Positions 60,653 to 64,000 of a DNA stretch of 64,000 nucleotides are shown here, one piece after another. Numbering within the stretch: the first letter of the stretch is position 1; every line of letters begins with the position of its first letter. Source of the DNA: Gaetbulibacter sp. 4G1 (GTDB taxonomy: Bacteria; Bacteroidota; Bacteroidia; Flavobacteriales; Flavobacteriaceae); the NCBI RefSeq assembly GCF_002741945.1, contig NZ_MDVN01000001.1:186001-250000 (forward strand), given 5' to 3'. The position numbers and the translations under genes were made by a program. The notes beneath the pieces are model-generated. The model saw nothing but the letters and a program-made list of their open reading frames with translations, was not told where the DNA came from and did no database searches.

Positions 60653-62317
60653 TTAATGTGTATACGATTTTATAGGTTTCCCCCTTAATCGTTCAAAATT
60701 CTTATAAGATTTTTTAATTGACTCTGGGTTAGCTCGTTCAAACTCTTTTTCGGTTATATGATATTCTTTTTGCAATTCAGCTAACTTAATGCGTAGCTGT
60801 TTTTCAATAACATCATAGCTCACTTCATTTATTAAATTATGGGTTTCGTTAGGGTCTTTATCTAAATCATATAATTCCCATTCATCAATATCATCATATA
60901 CATGAATTAATTTATAACGATTTGTACGCACTCCATACATTTTTTTTACCATATGAAATGCTGGAAAATCATAATAATGGTAATAAATAGCGTCTCTAAA
61001 ATATGCATCTTCAATAACTTCTGTTACTAGAGGCTTTAAAGATTTGCCTTGCATATCCTTTGGAATATCAACTTGTGCAAAGTCTAAAAAGGTTTCTGCA
61101 AAATCAAGATTTTGAGTTAATGCAGTTACTTCTGTTCCAGGTTTAATAACCTTTGGATATTTCATTAACATAGGCATCGCCAAAGATTCTTCGTACATAA
61201 ATCGCTTATCAAACCAACCTTTCTCACCTAGATAAAAACCTTGATCTGTTGTATAAACCACTATCGTATTCTTTTCTAAACCATTAGTTTTTAAATAATC
61301 GAGAATTTTTCCAACACCTTCGTCAACAGCTACGATGGTTGCTAAATAATCTTGTAAATAGCGTTGTAGTTTCCATAAATCCAAGTCTTTTTCTGATAAA
61401 TTAGCTTCATGAAACGCATCATTTTTTTTCTGATATGCTTTATCCCAAACTATCCGCTGCTCGGGTGTCATTCTTTTAAAATCTGTAACCCAAGGGTTAT
61501 GTGCTAACTCTGGACTACCCTTCCTTTTTGTCATTTTCAAATCGTGCCCTTCATACATATCGACATAAATCGTCTGTGATTGTTCTATGGAAGCAGTAGA
61601 ACCTTCATGATTTGCAAAATAAGTGTCAGGCACAGGAAAATTAACATCATCATATTTATTTATATGTCGTAAAGCTGGCATCCAATTTCTATGAGGTGCT
61701 TTATGCTGAACCATCATCATAAAAGGTTGTTCTTCATCTTTAATTTTATCAAGATATTGTAAGGCATCTTCTGTAATAATATCAGTGGCATAGCCCTCTA
61801 CCATGGTCGTATCAACCATTTGAGTTTGTTTGTTTATCGAAATAAAGTTAGGGTTGTAATAATTCCCTTGGTCTTGAAGAATGTTCCAATAATCAAAGCC
61901 TTGAGGCTTACCGTGCAAATGCCATTTACCAAACATTGCTGTTGTGTAACCTGCTTTTTGTAATAACTTAGGATAGGTTTGTTGATTACCGTCAAAACGA
62001 TTTCCATTCATTCTAAAACCGTTTACATGGCTATGTTTTCCTGTTAAAATTACAGCACGACTAGGACCGCAAATAGAGTTTGTACAAAAGTTGTTTCTAA
62101 ATATAACCCCTTCTTTGGCTATTCTATCAATATTAGGCGTTGGAGCTAATTGGCTAATGGGATGACCATAGGCACTTATGGCTTGAGTGGCATGATCATC
62201 AGCCATTATAAAAATAATATTTGGTCTTTCTGGAATTTCTACAGTAATCTCTTTTTTTTCTGATTTACAGGATTGAAAAGCTATTGTTACTAAAAGTATA
62301 TAGATTACTTTCCTCAT
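60653..62317 (-). CDS. Exported type I sulfatase lipoprotein
   Basis: A 554-residue lipoprotein (lipidation near Cys17, FQSC followed by KSEKK) of the S1 sulfatase family. Metal-binding NIIFIMADDHATQAISAYG carries Asp40-Asp41. The maturation signature is CGPSRAVILTGKH, with Cys83 the residue converted to formylglycine. GKWHLHGKPQGFDYWNI and QGFYLGEKGWFDKRFMYEESL are further conserved segments, and the C-terminal part resembles DUF4976. It removes sulfate from a glycan outside the cytoplasm. The esterase gene upstream overlaps by 4 bp, and a GH3 gene lies further upstream, so the three likely treat the same decorated marine polysaccharide or glycoside. Confidence 0.92.
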   Translation of the reverse strand: MRKVIYILLVTIAFQSCKSEKKEITVEIPERPNIIFIMADDHATQAISAYGHPISQLAPTPNIDRIAKEGVIFRNNFCTNSICGPSRAVILTGKHSHVNGFRMNGNRFDGNQQTYPKLLQKAGYTTAMFGKWHLHGKPQGFDYWNILQDQGNYYNPNFISINKQTQMVDTTMVEGYATDIITEDALQYLDKIKDEEQPFMMMVQHKAPHRNWMPALRHINKYDDVNFPVPDTYFANHEGSTASIEQSQTIYVDMYEGHDLKMTKRKGSPELAHNPWVTDFKRMTPEQRIVWDKAYQKKNDAFHEANLSEKDLDLWKLQRYLQDYLATIVAVDEGVGKILDYLKTNGLEKNTIVVYTTDQGFYLGEKGWFDKRFMYEESLAMPMLMKYPKVIKPGTEVTALTQNLDFAETFLDFAQVDIPKDMQGKSLKPLVTEVIEDAYFRDAIYYHYYDFPAFHMVKKMYGVRTNRYKLIHVYDDIDEWELYDLDKDPNETHNLINEVSYDVIEKQLRIKLAELQKEYHITEKEFERANPESIKKSYKNFERLRGKPIKSYTH

Positions 62318-63204
62318 GGTTTCTTAGTTACAATTCTTTTAGTTTGAATTGTTTGTTTAAGATGAATTGTTTTATTGAAAAAGTGAAACACAGTATCTAA
62401 TTGTTCAAATGGTATTTGACATAATTCATGTCTGCCTCCAATAACTTTATAAAAGTAGTATGAAGCTCCTATCTCATATAATTTATCTGCAATAACCTCA
62501 GAACCATCTAAGAGGAAATATCCCAATCTATCTTCTGAACAGTAATGATGCGGTGCATGCCCAATAGGGACAAGGTTATCATCTGTGCCATGGAATAAAA
62601 CAGTTGGTATTGTATTATTTTTATTAATGTAATTAGCGTTTACTAAAGCGCCTGCTAATGAAAATACGCCTGCAAAGGATACATTATTATACTTTGAAAT
62701 ATTGTCAACAAAAAACGCTTTTAAATACACTGCATTTAAAACGCCCTCTGCCCCTGCGCTACTACCTCCTGCTATAATTTTAGTTGGATCTATTTGTAGT
62801 GTTTCTTTATTATCAATAATGTACTTTGCAGCATCTAGATAATCTATAGCAGCTTGTCTAAAAATGTCTTGCTTTAAAGTTTTCGGGCAATCACAACCCG
62901 AACCCGTTTTAGAGTTTTTTAATAATAATCTATAAGAAATTGAAATTCCGATGTAATCATGATTTGCTAAATAATTCATCAATTTTACCTCATCTGGATT
63001 ATCGCGCTTTCCTCCAGAAAAACCACCGCCATGCATCCATAAAACAACAGGCAAATTATCATTATCTTTTATGTTTTCTGGTGTATAAACATCCAGTTTT
63101 AAAGTATCCAAACCTTTAATAGCATAAGTATATGTTGTTTTATTTTGCGAAAACGCAAGTAGACTCAAACAAAAAGTAAATATTAAAATTTTATACTTCA
63201 TCAT
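62314..63204 (-). CDS. Exported alpha/beta-hydrolase (esterase/lipase family)
   Basis: A 296-residue protein with a Sec signal peptide (about 1-20, LAFSQ). The oxyanion motif LWMHGGGFSGGKR is at about 55-67. The nucleophile elbow is GGSSAGAEG (Ser at about residue 149), with LFHGTDDNLVPIG (Asp) and IGGRHELCQ (His) completing the triad. It belongs to the hormone-sensitive-lipase/BD-FAE-like esterases and could remove acetyl or other ester groups from a glycan. It overlaps the sulfatase gene by 4 bp, so translation is coupled, and is 64 bp after the GH3 gene. Substrate unknown. Confidence 0.87.
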   Translation of the reverse strand: MMKYKILIFTFCLSLLAFSQNKTTYTYAIKGLDTLKLDVYTPENIKDNDNLPVVLWMHGGGFSGGKRDNPDEVKLMNYLANHDYIGISISYRLLLKNSKTGSGCDCPKTLKQDIFRQAAIDYLDAAKYIIDNKETLQIDPTKIIAGGSSAGAEGVLNAVYLKAFFVDNISKYNNVSFAGVFSLAGALVNANYINKNNTIPTVLFHGTDDNLVPIGHAPHHYCSEDRLGYFLLDGSEVIADKLYEIGASYYFYKVIGGRHELCQIPFEQLDTVFHFFNKTIHLKQTIQTKRIVTKKP

Positions 63205-63268
63205 TTTTTAAGCTATAAATGTTAATAGATTCCTGCAGCGTTTTATGATTATTGGTTATTATCATTAA

Positions 63269-64000
63269 TTATTCTAAAATAAAACTATGCTCAAAATCAA
63301 AATCAGATGTCCCTTTAATTGCTATATCAAATGCTCCAGGTTCTACAGTGAACACTTCATTATTATAAAATTTTAAATCTTTAGCCGTTATACTGAAGCT
63401 TACTGTTTTACTTTCACCTTGCTTTAGAAATATTTTTTCGAACCCCTTTAATTCCTTAACAGGTCTTGTAATACTACCAACCTTATCATGAACATACAGT
63501 TGTACTATTTCATGACCATCATAATCACCAGAATTTTTTATTGTGATGGAAGCTGTAAGTATATCAGAAAATCCAATTTTATTATTTGACAACTCAAAAT
63601 TCGAGTATTCGAATTTGGTATAACTTAGCCCATGACCGAAGGGGAATAAAGGTGTATTTGGCACGTCTATATAGTTAGACTTATAGTCTTCTTTAGGATT
63701 GTCTAGAGGAATAGGGCGTCCCGTATTCTTCATATTATAATAAATAGGTACTTGCCCTAAATTTCTAGGAAAAGTAACTGGCAATTTTCCTGATGGGTTG
63801 TATTTTCCGAATAAAACATCGGCTACTCCATTTCCTCCCATAGTTCCAGGGAACCAAGTTTCTAATATTGCATCAACCAGAATATGCTCTTCTGATAAGT
63901 CTAGCGGGCGGCCATTCATTAAAACTAAAACTATTTGCTTGGTAGGCACAGCTTTTCTGATAGCTTTGATTAAATCCGTTTGACGCCCTGGTAGTTTTAT
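63269..64000 (-). CDS. GH3 beta-glycosidase, C-terminal part (N-terminus beyond window)
   Basis: The reading frame is open to the last base of the window, so only about the C-terminal 243 residues are present. The GTG at 63949 that could be mistaken for a start is an internal Val codon. Visible are the end of the GH3 C-terminal alpha/beta domain (VLVLMNGRPLDLSEEHILVDAILETWFPGTMGGNGVAD shows the usual W-P-G pattern) and the full fibronectin-III-like domain (about the last 130 residues; PLFPFGHGLSYTKFEYS, IVQLYVHDKVGSITRPVKELKGFEK). The nucleophile Asp lies in the missing part, so substrate (beta-glucoside or beta-xyloside) cannot be judged. It precedes the esterase and sulfatase genes. Confidence 0.92.
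   Translation of the reverse strand: MKLPGRQTDLIKAIRKAVPTKQIVLVLMNGRPLDLSEEHILVDAILETWFPGTMGGNGVADVLFGKYNPSGKLPVTFPRNLGQVPIYYNMKNTGRPIPLDNPKEDYKSNYIDVPNTPLFPFGHGLSYTKFEYSNFELSNNKIGFSDILTASITIKNSGDYDGHEIVQLYVHDKVGSITRPVKELKGFEKIFLKQGESKTVSFSITAKDLKFYNNEVFTVEPGAFDIAIKGTSDFDFEHSFILE

Noticed and set aside
63269-63949. A short gene starting with GTG at 63949
   Set aside because: The frame continues without a stop to the window edge and encodes upstream GH3 sequence, so the GTG is an internal Val codon.

Overview
The window looks like part of the chromosome of a marine or alga-associated member of the Flavobacteriaceae (Bacteroidota). The evidence is AT-rich DNA, start codons without Shine-Dalgarno sequences, a SusC/SusD pair, many lipoproteins with an acidic stretch after the lipidated cysteine, TonB-dependent receptors, and a dense set of polysaccharide-degradation genes. 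No rRNA, tRNA, insertion sequence, integrase or CRISPR array was seen.

Region 1 (1-24456, all minus strand) is a polysaccharide utilization locus for a beta-1,3-glucan of the laminarin type. A one-component sensor/regulator (propeller, Y_Y_Y, transmembrane segment, HTH) lies upstream of one transcription unit with susC, susD and two glycan-binding lipoproteins. A second unit begins with an unusual protein that joins a glycosidase TIM barrel to a probable outer-membrane beta-barrel. It continues with a CBM/Ig lipoprotein, a GH16 laminarinase, a modular binding lipoprotein, a probable cytoplasmic GH149-like beta-1,3-glucan phosphorylase and two tandem GH17 lipoproteins, the last cut by the window edge. 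The two units share sequence blocks upstream of their first genes with nearly identical spacing. A hairpin sits between the modular lipoprotein and the phosphorylase.

Region 2 (24757-25740) is trxB, followed by a clear intrinsic terminator.

Region 3 (25887-46030) has two back-to-back, partly mirrored cassettes around an AraC-type regulator. Each contains a GMC flavoprotein with a probable Fe-S cysteine motif, a gluconate-2-dehydrogenase subunit-3-like protein, a DUF1080 protein (3-keto-glycoside cleavage family), xylose-isomerase-like TIM barrels and Gfo/Idh/MocA oxidoreductases. The left cassette adds an MFS transporter. The right one adds an exported SUMF1-like protein, a small membrane protein and a TonB receptor without SusD. 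The reading offered is an oxidative route for breaking down glycosides through 3-keto sugars.

Region 4 (46269-50121) is a xylose operon: LacI-family regulator, xylulokinase, xylose isomerase (GTG start).

Region 5 (50156-58953) has large secreted or lipid-anchored redox proteins: a ThuA/sugar-dehydrogenase-propeller/PKD/cytochrome c/CBM fusion, a solitary HEPN-like gene, a propeller-cytochrome c protein paired with a large DUF1080 protein, and an azurin-like copper lipoprotein. A 37-bp element, 36/37 identical in two copies, lies upstream of the DUF1080 operon and of the azurin gene. A 20-bp core of it recurs in region 3, suggesting that regions 3 and 5 form one regulon.

Region 6 (59136-64000, minus) has a sugar/proton symporter, an exported sulfatase overlapping an esterase by 4 bp, and the C-terminal part of a GH3 enzyme that continues beyond the window.
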